Counted from the stretch's first letter, positions 9,277 through 19,157 are shown. The stretch: DNA of 64,000 bases from Mycobacterium sp. DL440 (GCF_011745145.1 NZ_CP050191.1:4847433-4911432), one strand, 5' to 3'. The notes: generated from the letters alone by a model not told the origin. Numbers and translations are program-made.

Positions 9277-10365
9277 TCAGCTCTCCCCCGCGAGGACGTC
9301 GTACAGGTCGTAGTTCAGCGGCACGTCGAGCTGGTCGAACGTGCAGCTCGACGGTTCTCGGTCCGGGCGCCAGCGCATGAACTTCACCGCATGCCGGAAG
9401 CGCCGACCGTGACCTGATGTCGCCGGCAGCCCGGCTCCGTGAACCGTGTTGCCCTCCATCTGGTCATACGCCACCTCACACACGAGCTCCGGGCGCACCG
9501 GGATCCAGCGCTTGTCGGCGGCAGAGTTCCAGCGGCTGGGGTCACCCTCACGGATTTCGTCGCCCTCCCGCAGCGGCTCCAGGTCGGCCAGCAGTTTGAG
9601 CCGGTCCTTGGCGCTGAACGAGGCTGCGCCACCGACCATCTGCAGCTCGCCGCCGGGCCGGTAGAGGCCGAGCAGGATCGAGCCAACACCCTCCCCGCTC
9701 TTGTGGATGCGGTAACCGATGGCCACGCAGTCAGCGTCGCGGTGATGCTTGACCTTGACCATCTCCCGCTTGCCCGGCAGGTACGGGCCGTCGAGCTTCT
9801 TGGCGATCACCCCGTCGAGGCCGGCCCCCTCGAAGGTCTGCAACCACTGGGCACCGAGTTCTGGATCGGTGGTGGTCCGCGTGACATGGCACCACTGCTT
9901 GGCCTCGACGGCCTCGATCAGTGCCTCCCGGCGCACCCGGAACGGCTCGGCGAGCAACGACTGGTCACCGGTGGCCAGCGCATCGAATCCGATGAAATGT
10001 GCCGGCGTCTGTTCGGCGAGCATCCGCACCCGCGACGCGGCGGGATGGATGCGCTGCGACAACGACTCCCAGTCCAGACGTACCCGGCCGTCTACCTCGC
10101 GGGGCACCACCACTTCACCATCGAGGACGCAGCGGTCGGCGAGTTCGTCACGCAGCGCGTCGATCAGTTCGGGGAAGTAACGCCCGAGTTCCTTTCCGCT
10201 GCGGGACTGCAGCACCACCTCATCGCCGTCCCGGAAGGCCAGCGCCCGGAAGCCGTCCCATTTCGGCTCGTAGGACCACACCCTTGCCTCGTCGGGCACT
10301 TTCACCTGGGCTTTGGCGAGCATCGGTTCGATCGGCGGCACTACGGGTAGGTCCACGGGCTCCAT
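9277..10365 (-). CDS. ligC: ATP-dependent DNA ligase, LigC type (copy 1)
   Basis: A 362-residue two-domain ATP ligase. The nucleotidyltransferase motif I is EPKWDGFRAL with the AMP-accepting Lys35. Motif III-like IGFDALA, motif IV LDGVIAKKLDG and motif V VKVKHHRDADCVAIGY follow, then an OB domain (about 225-340) ending RWRPDREPSSC. It lacks the polymerase and nuclease domains of LigD. LigC seals nicks in non-replicative repair. It is the first gene of the ligC-primPolC pair and is divergent from a second ligC (127-bp gap). Confidence 0.93.
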   Translation of the reverse strand: MEPVDLPVVPPIEPMLAKAQVKVPDEARVWSYEPKWDGFRALAFRDGDEVVLQSRSGKELGRYFPELIDALRDELADRCVLDGEVVVPREVDGRVRLDWESLSQRIHPAASRVRMLAEQTPAHFIGFDALATGDQSLLAEPFRVRREALIEAVEAKQWCHVTRTTTDPELGAQWLQTFEGAGLDGVIAKKLDGPYLPGKREMVKVKHHRDADCVAIGYRIHKSGEGVGSILLGLYRPGGELQMVGGAASFSAKDRLKLLADLEPLREGDEIREGDPSRWNSAADKRWIPVRPELVCEVAYDQMEGNTVHGAGLPATSGHGRRFRHAVKFMRWRPDREPSSCTFDQLDVPLNYDLYDVLAGES

Positions 10366-10492
10366 CCTGGTTCATGGGGGCGTCACGGATCTAGACCACC
10401 GCGCCGCCGCGAACTCATCGCGCCGACACCGGCACTGTGTCGCGCATACTGGGTAGCCACAAACTGCCCAGTCCACGCTCAGATCCGGATCC

Positions 10493-11566
10493 ATGCTGCT
10501 ACCTGTCATGCCGCCCGTCTCGCCGATGCTGGCCAAGCCTGCGACGGTGATCCCACCGGACGCGTCCTACGAGCCGAAATGGGACGGCTTCCGGGCGCTG
10601 GTGTTCCGCGACGGTGGCGAAGTCGAGTTGGGCAGCCGCAACGAACGACCGATGACCCGGTATTTCCCCGAAATCGTCGAGGCAGCCAAGGCCGAGCTCC
10701 CTCCGCGGTGCGTCATCGACGGCGAGATCGTCCTGCCGACCGAGAACGGTCTGGATTTCGAGGCGCTGCAACTACGCCTGCACCCCGCGGCATCCCGGGT
10801 GCGCCTGCTGGCTGAACAGACCCCGGCCTGCTTCATCGCCTTCGACCTGCTCGCGCTCGAGGACGACGACCTCGCGGGGCGCCCGTTCAGTGAACGTCGC
10901 GCCGCCCTGGTCGACGCACTGGGGGCCGGTCCCTCGTTTCATGTCACCCCGGCCACCACCGATCTGCCGACCGCGCGGCGCTGGTTCGACGAATTCGAGG
11001 GGGCCGGGCTCGACGGGCTCATCGCCAAACCGCTCACGCTGACCTATCAGCCCGACAAACGGGTGATGGTGAAGATCAAGCATCAGCGGACCGCCGACTG
11101 CGTGGTCGCCGGCTATCGGCTCCACAAGTCGGGCCCGGACGCAATCGGGTCGCTGCTGCTGGGGCTCTACACCGATGACGGCGAGCTGGCGTCCGTCGGC
11201 GTGATCGGCGCCTTTCCGATGGAACGACGCCGGGACCTGTTCACCGAATTGCAGCCGCTCGTCACCAGTTTCGACAACCACCCCTGGAATTGGGCGGCCC
11301 AGGTTGCCGCCGACCCGGACCTCGCCCGTCGATACGGCGGCGGCTCACGCTGGAACGCGGGCAAGGACCTGTCCTTCGTGCCGTTGCGCCCCGAGCGCGT
11401 TGTCGAAGTTCGCTACGACCACATGGAAGGTCGACGTTTCCGACACACCGCCCAGTTCAATCGATGGCGGCCCGACCGCGACCCCGGGTCCTGCACGTAC
11501 GACCAGCTCGAGCAGCCAGTTACGTTCCGGCTCAATGATATTGTTCCGGGTCTGCTTCCCGGCTAG
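10493..11566 (+). CDS. ATP-dependent DNA ligase, LigC type (copy 2)
   Basis: A 357-residue paralogue of the divergent ligase. Motif I is YEPKWDGFRAL with Lys29, motif IV LDGLIAKPL, motif V VKIKHQRTADCVVAGY, and the C-terminal OB domain ends NRWRPDRDPGSC. All catalytic lysines look intact. It differs from copy 1 by an insertion in the OB domain (about 255-295, DNHPWNWAAQVAADPDLARRY region). M. smegmatis is known to carry adjacent LigC1 and LigC2. Its 3' end overlaps the convergent downstream gene by 3 bases. Confidence 0.92.
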   Translation: MLLPVMPPVSPMLAKPATVIPPDASYEPKWDGFRALVFRDGGEVELGSRNERPMTRYFPEIVEAAKAELPPRCVIDGEIVLPTENGLDFEALQLRLHPAASRVRLLAEQTPACFIAFDLLALEDDDLAGRPFSERRAALVDALGAGPSFHVTPATTDLPTARRWFDEFEGAGLDGLIAKPLTLTYQPDKRVMVKIKHQRTADCVVAGYRLHKSGPDAIGSLLLGLYTDDGELASVGVIGAFPMERRRDLFTELQPLVTSFDNHPWNWAAQVAADPDLARRYGGGSRWNAGKDLSFVPLRPERVVEVRYDHMEGRRFRHTAQFNRWRPDRDPGSCTYDQLEQPVTFRLNDIVPGLLPG

Positions 11567-12417
11567 TAGTGGTCCGCCGGCTGCAACCAGGTGGCGAGAT
11601 TGCGAACGTAATCCTTGAACACACCCAGACGGGATGGATCAGCCCCGATCTGCCAGCCGGGCCTATCGGTCACAAACGAAGGCGCCCCGTGTGGCAAATC
11701 CCAGTTGTAATCGGCGAAGTGGTGGAACGTCGACTCCGCCACGGCCCGCCCCATCAGTCCGCCCTCCGGCGTGCGCTCACCGTCGAGTGCCACCGCGAGA
11801 TTGAACTGTCGGCCGGTCGCGGCGCTGCGCCCCTGAGCCACCGCCGTCGCGAACGGTACCCGGGCCGAGACCGCACCCTCGTGAGGGTGCGCCGGGAACC
11901 ACTCGATGCGGCCGGTGGCGGTCCGGGAGGTACGCAGCAGCTGGTGCACCGGCTCCTCCATCAACACCGGCTGATAGTCACCGTTGGCGCCGGAATGATA
12001 GTTGGGCCACGAGATGCCCGGGTTGTCCTGGTCATCGCAGCGCGACACCGGGTCCAAGCTGGCGTCGTGGAACTCGTTGACCTGCCCCAACGAGCCCAGT
12101 CCCCGCAGGCAGCTGCCCAGGTCCTGATGATCACGGGCGGTGAGCACCCCGCCACCGAGGCCGCGGAACTTGCCGATCGCCGCGCACTCCTCGGGCGTCA
12201 GACCGTTGCCGACGTCGACGGCCATCAACCACAGCTGGTCGAACCCAAGCTCGTCGAGATGGCTGAGCACCGGATCCTGCGCACCGTGATCGGCCCGGTT
12301 GCGGGCCAGCACATCGTGGCCGTCGGCTCGCAGTTCAGCGGCCAGCATCGAGAATCGGCTGACATCCCAATCGTCGGGATTCTCGGTGATCGTGGTCTGC
12401 AACAGGATTGTCGCCAT
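11563..12417 (-). CDS. Conserved hypothetical protein, possible glutamine-amidotransferase-like/ThuA-like fold
   Basis: A 284-residue cytoplasmic-looking protein (no signal peptide or membrane segment). The pattern (MATILLQTTI start, DQLWLMAVD strand, EECAAIGKF helix, GGGVLTARDHQDLG turn) resembles class I amidotransferase/ThuA-like sandwiches, but no catalytic Cys-His pair is evident. I use the ATG at 12417 (GAAAGG 6 nt upstream) rather than the upstream extension to 12465. Function unknown; the fold call is tentative. Confidence 0.7.
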   Translation of the reverse strand: MATILLQTTITENPDDWDVSRFSMLAAELRADGHDVLARNRADHGAQDPVLSHLDELGFDQLWLMAVDVGNGLTPEECAAIGKFRGLGGGVLTARDHQDLGSCLRGLGSLGQVNEFHDASLDPVSRCDDQDNPGISWPNYHSGANGDYQPVLMEEPVHQLLRTSRTATGRIEWFPAHPHEGAVSARVPFATAVAQGRSAATGRQFNLAVALDGERTPEGGLMGRAVAESTFHHFADYNWDLPHGAPSFVTDRPGWQIGADPSRLGVFKDYVRNLATWLQPADHY

Positions 12418-12531
12418 TCGGACCGGCCTTTCGCATCGGGCTATGCGATTCAGCGTGGTCGCCACGGCGCCATTCAGGACCCTTGAAAACCCGTGGTCTG
12501 GAGTCGCCGAGATGTTAGGTGTCGCGCGACA

Positions 12532-15333
12532 CTAACTGCTCCACGAGACGGAGCGCAGCTGCCGGCGGGACCGCACACCGAGCTTGACGAAGACCTTGCG
12601 CAGGTGCCATTCGACGGTGTGGGTGCTGATGAACAACTGCGCACCGATCTCCTGATTGGTCAGGCCGTCGCGGGCCAGCTGCGCGATCTGCGCCTCCTGC
12701 GCGGTCAATTCGTCGCCCGAAGCCAGCGGTTGTTTGCGTACCTTCTCGCCGGTCGCCGTCAGCTCGCGGCGAGCCCGCTCGGCGAAGGTTTTTGCCCCCA
12801 TCTTGGTGAACATGTCGTAGGCGACATTGAGGTGCTCCCGCGCTTTGGTGCGCTGCTTCTGGCGACGCAACCATTCCCCGTACCGCAGATGCGTCCGGGC
12901 CAACTGCACCTGAGCCCGGCTGCGGCCCAGCCGCTCGATCGACTCCTTGAACAACACGTCGGCCTCGCTATCGTCGGCCAACAGGGCCCGCGCACCGGCG
13001 AATACGCCCAGCCCCCAATCGGTTCCGCTGGCCCCTGCTCCGGCCTCCAGTCGGCGTACGGCGTCCTCGGCGACTTCCCGCTCGCCGACGCGCACGGCGG
13101 CCTCGGTCAGCTCAAGCAGGGTCCAACCGTAGAACCCGAGATCGTGGTACTCGCAGGCTTTCCGGGCCGCGGCCAGTGCTTCGTCATAACGGCCCAGACC
13201 GTTGCAGAGCACTGCGGCGGCATACCCGGTGACCCCCAGCAGCCGGCCCTCACCCTTGGCGGTGCCCTCGGCCACGCCTGCCTCGATGAGGTCACCCGCC
13301 TCGGTGACATCTCCACGCAAAGCTGCCAGCTCCACCTTGTGGTACTTCATCGGGTGGTGACCGATGGCCTTCGAAATCGTATCGGCCTCTTCCATAAGCC
13401 TTGCCGCCGCCACGAATTCGCCTTCCAGCACGTGCGCACCGGCCTTGTAGGTGATAGCCGGAGCCAGGATCGCGAGGGCTCCTGCGGTTCGGGCGTAGTC
13501 CACCATGGTGGTGGCCAACTGATCGTTCGACTCGAAATCCCACATCTCACCGGCCACCGATTCGTGCATGATCGGGAACGCCAATGCCAACCAGTGCAGT
13601 GCCCTCCCGTCGTGGCTCCGCGCCTGCTCAGCCCACAACTCCAGTGCGGTACGCAGGTAATCGACCGCGGTGGGCAGGCCTTCGGTAACCAACTTCGCCA
13701 TGCCGATGAGCAGAAAATCGATGGCTCGCGTCGGCTCGGCGATCCCGGAAACCGCCGCTCGTGCGGCCTCTGCCGCGTTCACCAGGGCATCCGGCTGGCT
13801 GCGCGACGCATACATCGCGGCAGCCAACGCCTCGATGTAGGTCTCCCGGGCGAGCTCGTCGTCGAGGTTCTCCAACCGCTTCGCAGCGTCGAGCAACAAC
13901 GCGGCGGCATGGCGGACCGGCGGCGCGCCTGGTAGACCGCCCCGGCTGCGGGTGAATTCCATCTGCGCACGCAGCCGGCCTACCTGGGCCCGCTGCAGCT
14001 CGGTCAACGGATTCAGTTCGGCCAGAGAGAGCAGTTCGTAGGCAGCTTCGGGGGCCGCCGCCTCACGTTTGGCCGCCGCGGCCGCGATCGCCCGGGAGCT
14101 GCGCAGGGCCGGATCGGCCGACAGGATCGCCGCCCGCTCGAGGAAGGTCGCCGCGGCGGCGATTCCGCCTCGGCTCTGGGCACGCCATGCCGAGGCTTCC
14201 AGTTCCGCGGCCACCTCGTCGTCGGGACCGGTCGCGGCGTTCGCCGCATGCCAGGCCCGGCGGTCCGGATCGAGCTCGGGGTCGGTGGCAACGGCCAAGG
14301 CGCGGTGCACTTCCCGGCGGTCGGTTGCGTCGGCCGACCGGTAGGCAGCCGACCGGACCAGAGGGTGGTGAAAGCGAATGCGTGACCCGAACTCGATCAC
14401 CCCGGCGGCCTCGGCCGGTGCCAGCGCATCTATGCCGATCCCCAAATGCCCTGCGGCACGGGAGAACAGCATCGGATCGCCGAGCGGATCGGCCGCGGCG
14501 AGCAGCACCAGCCGCCGGGTGTCGTCAGGCAGCGACTGGATGCGGCGGACGAATCCTTCCTCCACATGACCTACCGACAAGTGCGCCGGGCTGAGCCAGA
14601 AACCACCGGCCAGCTCGGCAGCCGGCACGTTACGCGGAATCTCCAGCAGTGCCAGCGGGTTCCCGCGGGTTTCGGCGACGACACGGTCGCGGACCCGCGC
14701 GTCGAGCCGGCCCAGGAAGACCGAGTCCAGCAGATCCCTGGCATCGCTGTCCGACAGGCCCTCGACCCGTAGCTCGGGGAGACCGGGCAGCACATCGGTG
14801 GCACCGTCGTAGCCATCGCGCACCGCGAACACCAGCACCACCGGCTCGGCCAGCAGCCGCCGTGCAACAAAGCCCAGGGTCTGCACTGACACCTGATCGA
14901 GCCACTGCGCATCGTCGATCACACACAGCAGTGGCTTGTTGTCGGCCGCGGCGGCCAACAGACTGAGCACGGCCAGGCCGACCAGAAAACGATCCGGTAC
15001 CGGGCCGATGCCACGACCGAATGCCACTGAAAGCGCGTCGCGCTGCGGTTCGGGAATCTTGTCAAGTTTGTCCAGCAGCGGTGTGCACAGGTGATGCAAC
15101 CCGGCGAAGGCCAGTTCCATGTCGGACTCGACCCCGGCCACCTGAGTCACCCGGAACCCCGGCGCGTGTTCGACCACATAGTCCAGCAGCGCCGTCTTCC
15201 CGACGCCCGCCTCGCCACGAACCACCAGTACCGCGCTGCCGCCCGAACGGCCACCGGATACCAGTGTTCGAAGTGCCGCGCATTCGCTGGCGCGGCCGAG
15301 TAAAGACAGGCCTGCGCCCACAATCGCCATCAC
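12532..15333 (-). CDS. Large ATP-binding LuxR-family regulator (LAL/MalT-like)
   Basis: A 933-residue protein. An N-terminal P-loop ATPase (Walker A GEAGVGKT at 40-47; Walker B-like LLCVIDDAQWLD near 135-146) is followed by a long helical TPR-like region and a C-terminal LuxR helix-turn-helix (about 865-925; LTAQEAQIAQLARDGLTNQEIG). These STAND-type activators couple inducer and ATP binding to oligomerisation and transcription. The carboxylesterase gene lies upstream on the same strand with a 90-bp gap, and the target genes are not evident. Confidence 0.9.
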   Translation of the reverse strand: MMAIVGAGLSLLGRASECAALRTLVSGGRSGGSAVLVVRGEAGVGKTALLDYVVEHAPGFRVTQVAGVESDMELAFAGLHHLCTPLLDKLDKIPEPQRDALSVAFGRGIGPVPDRFLVGLAVLSLLAAAADNKPLLCVIDDAQWLDQVSVQTLGFVARRLLAEPVVLVFAVRDGYDGATDVLPGLPELRVEGLSDSDARDLLDSVFLGRLDARVRDRVVAETRGNPLALLEIPRNVPAAELAGGFWLSPAHLSVGHVEEGFVRRIQSLPDDTRRLVLLAAADPLGDPMLFSRAAGHLGIGIDALAPAEAAGVIEFGSRIRFHHPLVRSAAYRSADATDRREVHRALAVATDPELDPDRRAWHAANAATGPDDEVAAELEASAWRAQSRGGIAAAATFLERAAILSADPALRSSRAIAAAAAKREAAAPEAAYELLSLAELNPLTELQRAQVGRLRAQMEFTRSRGGLPGAPPVRHAAALLLDAAKRLENLDDELARETYIEALAAAMYASRSQPDALVNAAEAARAAVSGIAEPTRAIDFLLIGMAKLVTEGLPTAVDYLRTALELWAEQARSHDGRALHWLALAFPIMHESVAGEMWDFESNDQLATTMVDYARTAGALAILAPAITYKAGAHVLEGEFVAAARLMEEADTISKAIGHHPMKYHKVELAALRGDVTEAGDLIEAGVAEGTAKGEGRLLGVTGYAAAVLCNGLGRYDEALAAARKACEYHDLGFYGWTLLELTEAAVRVGEREVAEDAVRRLEAGAGASGTDWGLGVFAGARALLADDSEADVLFKESIERLGRSRAQVQLARTHLRYGEWLRRQKQRTKAREHLNVAYDMFTKMGAKTFAERARRELTATGEKVRKQPLASGDELTAQEAQIAQLARDGLTNQEIGAQLFISTHTVEWHLRKVFVKLGVRSRRQLRSVSWSS

Positions 15334-15423
15334 ACCACCGCGTCCGAATTTTGCCGAAACCTTATCAAGCGAGAGCAGGTTCGGCCTCCTCGGTAACGCG
15401 GCCCGATCCGGCCGACTACTGAT

Positions 15424-16725
15424 TCAGCCGAACCGTAGCGCCGGAGCGGGCAGCGATTCCACCCCGTGGTGAGCGAATTGCGCCCAGCGAGTGCGTATTT
15501 CGGTGGCGAGCTGGTTGTCGATTGTGCGCTGCGGGCCGAGCATCGGGGCGTCCGCCCAGGTCTGCGGTGAGCCGAACAGGAACGGCAACTCCATGCAATG
15601 GCAGGCGCCCAGCGGGGCGTTGACCGGTGTCCAGTCGAAACGATAGGTGCCCACCCGGCCACCCTGGGTTCGCCAGGCCTCGGCCAGGCGCTCCGCGGGG
15701 CCGGAGAACGCCTGTTTCGTGATGGCCGCCGAACCCGCCCGAACGGCGAGCCGGCCGAGAACAGGCACCCGGTTGAGCCTGGCCACCCGAGGATCCATCG
15801 CCACGAACGGTGCGGCGTCGTCCTTGGTGTAGCCGATGAGCAGCTCGATGCGGCTCGCGGCAGCGGCGATGGCGTCGGGTACGTCTGCGGGGGCCGGCAG
15901 CGGCGTCCGGCCGAGCCGCGGCGCGAACGCCAGGCCGCCCAGCAGACCGAAGCCCTGAACGGCGGCGACCGCGGCGCCTTCCGCGGCCAGCAGCTTTTCC
16001 ACGCTCGTCTCGGCCGGGTCGGCACCGGCCAGGGAGGTGGCCATCGCCGAGCCCATGGCCTGTGCCATGTCGTCCCGTCCGTCGTCCAACTCCAGCGGGG
16101 CGCTCTGCAGGATCGCGCGGTGGAACAGGCCCTCGGCCTCGCCGGACAACATCAGCGACCAGACGGAATGCGCACCCGCCGACTGGCCGAATGCGGTGAC
16201 GTTGGACGCGTCACCACCGAATGCGGCGATGTTGTCCTGCACCCAGCGCAGCGCCAGGATCTGATCGCGCAGGCCCAGGTTGTCCTCACCGGCGCCGGGT
16301 GGTGCCAGGTAACCGAAGATGCCGAGCCGGTAGCTCACATTGACCACCACCACGTGGCCGGCGCGGGCCAGCGAGCCGGCGTCGTACTTGGCCGACTCAC
16401 CGCTGCCCGCGACATACGCACCGCCGTGGAACCAGACCATGACCGGGAGCCGCTGCGCATCGGCCGGGGCAGTGACGGTCAGCACCAGACAGTTCTCGTT
16501 GGTGGACAAACCCTTCAGCGCGTCACCGGTGACCCACGCCAAACGCGACGGCCGCTGCGGGCAGGCCGGGCCCGGCTGTGTCGCATCCCGGACACCCGAC
16601 CAGGCTGCGGGCAACTCGGAAACCGCGAACCGTTTTGCGGTGCCGTAGCGCACGCCCCGCGCGTGCACCAGTCCGTCCTCATGTTCGACCTGGATCGTGC
16701 CTCCGGTGATGTGTCGCTCGCGCAC
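15424..16725 (-). CDS. Type B carboxylesterase/lipase
   Basis: A 433-residue alpha/beta hydrolase. The early NENCLVLTV motif (about 77-84), oxyanion-hole HGGAY (100-104) and nucleophile elbow GQSAG with Ser182 are diagnostic of the carboxylesterase type B family. It hydrolyses carboxylic esters; the substrate is not evident. The reading frame continues upstream to 17442, but that part is antisense to gluQRS. The GTG at 16725 (VRERHITGG) gives the family's N-terminus and leaves 36 bp to the divergent gluQRS. Confidence 0.88.
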   Translation of the reverse strand: MRERHITGGTIQVEHEDGLVHARGVRYGTAKRFAVSELPAAWSGVRDATQPGPACPQRPSRLAWVTGDALKGLSTNENCLVLTVTAPADAQRLPVMVWFHGGAYVAGSGESAKYDAGSLARAGHVVVVNVSYRLGIFGYLAPPGAGEDNLGLRDQILALRWVQDNIAAFGGDASNVTAFGQSAGAHSVWSLMLSGEAEGLFHRAILQSAPLELDDGRDDMAQAMGSAMATSLAGADPAETSVEKLLAAEGAAVAAVQGFGLLGGLAFAPRLGRTPLPAPADVPDAIAAAASRIELLIGYTKDDAAPFVAMDPRVARLNRVPVLGRLAVRAGSAAITKQAFSGPAERLAEAWRTQGGRVGTYRFDWTPVNAPLGACHCMELPFLFGSPQTWADAPMLGPQRTIDNQLATEIRTRWAQFAHHGVESLPAPALRFG

Positions 16726-16761
16726 GCGCCCAACGCTAGCGTTTACCGCTAGATTGCGGGC

Positions 16762-17643
16762 GTGAGCCTCACCCCCGCCGGGCGGTTCGCGCCGAGCCCG
16801 TCGGCCGACCTCCACATCGGCAACCTGCGCACCGCGGTGCTGGCCTGGTTGTTCGCCCGGTCCACCGGGCGGCGGTTCCTGCTGCGGGTCGAGGATCTCG
16901 ACGACCGCACGTTCGCCGAGATCGGTACGCGTCAAGTGGCCGACCTGGCCGCGATCGGATTGGCCTGGGACGAGCCGGCGGAATGGCAGACCGGCCACCA
17001 GGACCGCTACGACGCGGTGATCGGCGATTTGGCCGAGCGCGGAGCTGTGTACGAATGCTATTGCAGCCGAAAGGATATCGCCCAGGCCCCGCAGGCCCCG
17101 CACGCCCCCGAAGGCGCGTACCCGGGAACCTGCCGTGATCTCACCGAGGCCGAGCGCGACCAGCGTCGCGCTGAAACCGGCCGTCCGCCCGCGCTGCGGC
17201 TGCGCACCGACACGTTCGTCGGCACCGTGACCGACCTCCTGCACGGCAGCTACACCGGGATCATCGACGACTTCGTGGTGCGGCGCGGCGACGGCGTGCC
17301 CGCCTACAACCTGGCTGTGGTGGTCGATGACGCCGCCTCCGGCGTCGACCAGGTCGTGCGGGGCGACGATTTGTTGAGCTCGTCTCCGCGCCAGGCGTAT
17401 CTGGCCCGGCTGCTGGGCCACCCGGAACCCGCCTACGCCCACGTTCCGCTGGTGCTCAACGAAGACGGCGCCCGGCTGGCCAAACGTGACGGGGCGGTCA
17501 CCCTCGCCGAGATCGGCGTCGAACGTGCGCTCGAGCAGATCAGCGCGTCGCTGGGGTGGCCGGCACTGGATCTTGACGGCATGCTCGCCCGGTTCGACCC
17601 CGCGGCATTACCGCGACATCCGTGGATATACCGGTCGAGCTGA
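16762..17643 (+). CDS. gluQ: Glutamyl-Q tRNA(Asp) synthetase
   Basis: A 293-residue truncated glutamyl-tRNA synthetase paralogue with catalytic domain only. It has the HIGH-type motif HIGN (18-21), the second class I motif LAKRDG (KRDG at 241-244) and the Zn site typical of YadB (Cys99, Cys101, Tyr120, Cys124). It lacks the anticodon-binding domain, so it glutamylates queuosine-34 of tRNA-Asp instead of charging tRNA-Glu. A tgt gene lies 7 kb downstream, so a queuosine substrate is plausible. The GTG start at 16762 is set by the AGRFAPSPSADLH motif. Confidence 0.9.
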   Translation: MSLTPAGRFAPSPSADLHIGNLRTAVLAWLFARSTGRRFLLRVEDLDDRTFAEIGTRQVADLAAIGLAWDEPAEWQTGHQDRYDAVIGDLAERGAVYECYCSRKDIAQAPQAPHAPEGAYPGTCRDLTEAERDQRRAETGRPPALRLRTDTFVGTVTDLLHGSYTGIIDDFVVRRGDGVPAYNLAVVVDDAASGVDQVVRGDDLLSSSPRQAYLARLLGHPEPAYAHVPLVLNEDGARLAKRDGAVTLAEIGVERALEQISASLGWPALDLDGMLARFDPAALPRHPWIYRSS

Positions 17644-17687
17644 GCAGAACCCTGCACAACATCTCGCGCCCCTGTTAGCGTCCGGCA

Positions 17688-19157
17688 GTGCGCTCCCGAC
17701 GAATTCCACTGCTGGGGCTCCTGCTGATCGTCGCGGTACTGCTGGCCGCCTGCGGCGGGAAGGCCGGTAATACTGACGAACCGCTGAAGTCGGCCGGTGT
17801 GCTGCGGGTCGGCACCGAGGGCGTGTATTCCCCGTTCAGCTACCACGACCCCGCCACCGGTCAACTCGTCGGCTATGACGTCGACGTCGCCCGCGCGGTC
17901 GGCGACAAACTCGGCGTCAGAGTCGAATTCGTCGAAACACCGTGGGATTCGATCTTCGCCGCGCTCGAGGCCAACCGGTTCGACATGGTGGCCAACGAGG
18001 TCACGATCTCGCCCGAGCGGCAGGCCAAATACGATCTGTCCCAGCCGTACTCGGTCGGCGAGGGTGTGATCGTCACTCGGGCCGACGACAACTCCATCAA
18101 GACCGTCGCCGATCTGAAAGGCAAAGTCGCTGCGGAGAACGCCACCAGCAACTGGTCGGAGATCGCCCGCAAGGCCGGGGCCCGGGTGGAAGCGGTCGAG
18201 GGCTTCACCCAGGCCATCAAGCTTCTCAACCAGGGCCGGGTCGACGTCGTGGTCAACGACAGCATCGCCGTCTACGCCTATCTGGCCGAGACCAACGACA
18301 AGTCGGTCAAGATCGCCGGAAACGTCGGCGAAAAGAGCGAACAGGGCTTTGCGGCACGCAAGGACAGCGGCCTGCTGCCCGAACTCAACACCGCACTCGA
18401 CGAGTTACGGGCCGACGGCACCCTGGCCACCATCTCGCAGAAGTACCTCAAGGCCAACGCCTCCGGTGCGCCTGCCGAAGGTGCCCCGGCTGTCCGGTCG
18501 ACATGGCAACTCATCGCCGACAATCTGTGGCCCCTGGCCAAAGCCGCTCTGACCATGACCATTCCGTTGACGATCATCAGCTTCGTCATCGGTCTCGTCA
18601 TCGCGCTGGCCGTGGCGCTGGCCCGGCTGTCGTCGAATGCGGTGCTGAGCAACATCGCCCGGTTCTACATCTCGATCATCCGCGGGACACCGCTGCTGGT
18701 GCAGTTGTTCATCGTGTTCTTCGCGCTGCCCGAGTTCGGGGTGAGGATCGACCCGTTCCCCGCTGCGGTGATCGCGTTCAGCCTCAACGTCGGCGGCTAC
18801 GCGGCCGAGATCATCCGCTCGGCGATCCAGAGCATCCCGAAGGGACAATGGGAGGCCGCCGAGACGATCGGGCTGAACTACACCGGCACCCTGCGACGCA
18901 TCGTCCTGCCGCAGGCCGCGCGGGTGGCCGTGCCTCCGTTGTCGAACACGTTGATCTCGCTGGTGAAAGACACGTCCCTGGCGTCGACCATCCTGGTGAC
19001 CGAACTGCTGCGCCAAGCCCAGATCGTCGCGGCGCCGACGTTCGAGTTCTTCGCGCTCTACGGCACGGCCGCGATCTACTACTGGGTGATCTGTCTGGTG
19101 CTGTCGTTCGGCCAGAGTCGCCTGGAGCGCCGACTGGAAAGGCACGTTGCGCGATGA
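17688..19157 (+). CDS. Polar amino-acid ABC transporter: fused substrate-binding protein and permease
   Basis: A 489-residue fusion. Residues 1-22 are a lipoprotein signal (LLAAC, lipidated Cys22). About 30-265 is a family 3 solute-binding domain (GVYSPFSYHDP, GYDVDVARAVGDKLG). About 280-485 is a HisM/GlnP-type permease with the EAA loop EAAETIGLNYTGTLRR that docks on the ATPase. Fusion ties the binding protein to the membrane next to its channel. The GTG start is set by the lipoprotein signal. The ATG of the ATPase gene overlaps its stop (ATGA). Confidence 0.9.
   Translation: MRSRRIPLLGLLLIVAVLLAACGGKAGNTDEPLKSAGVLRVGTEGVYSPFSYHDPATGQLVGYDVDVARAVGDKLGVRVEFVETPWDSIFAALEANRFDMVANEVTISPERQAKYDLSQPYSVGEGVIVTRADDNSIKTVADLKGKVAAENATSNWSEIARKAGARVEAVEGFTQAIKLLNQGRVDVVVNDSIAVYAYLAETNDKSVKIAGNVGEKSEQGFAARKDSGLLPELNTALDELRADGTLATISQKYLKANASGAPAEGAPAVRSTWQLIADNLWPLAKAALTMTIPLTIISFVIGLVIALAVALARLSSNAVLSNIARFYISIIRGTPLLVQLFIVFFALPEFGVRIDPFPAAVIAFSLNVGGYAAEIIRSAIQSIPKGQWEAAETIGLNYTGTLRRIVLPQAARVAVPPLSNTLISLVKDTSLASTILVTELLRQAQIVAAPTFEFFALYGTAAIYYWVICLVLSFGQSRLERRLERHVAR

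Noticed and set aside
8169..9380. 403-residue plus-strand frame
   Set aside because: It is antisense to Prim-PolC and part of ligC, both with complete active-site motifs.
12493..13935. 480-residue plus-strand frame
   Set aside because: It is antisense to the LuxR-type regulator including its helix-turn-helix; Gln/Gly/Arg-rich composition and no motif.
16726..17442. Long minus-strand open frame continuous with the carboxylesterase, adding 239 residues
   Set aside because: It is antisense to gluQRS, whose catalytic motifs are all in place, and its composition (Gly/Arg/Gln-rich) is typical of high-GC shadow frames. The esterase N-terminus is complete from 16725.
17942..19153. Plus-strand frame upstream of and continuous with the ABC ATPase
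   Set aside because: It lies out of frame inside the binding-protein/permease fusion. The ATPase begins normally at 19154 with an ATGA overlap.
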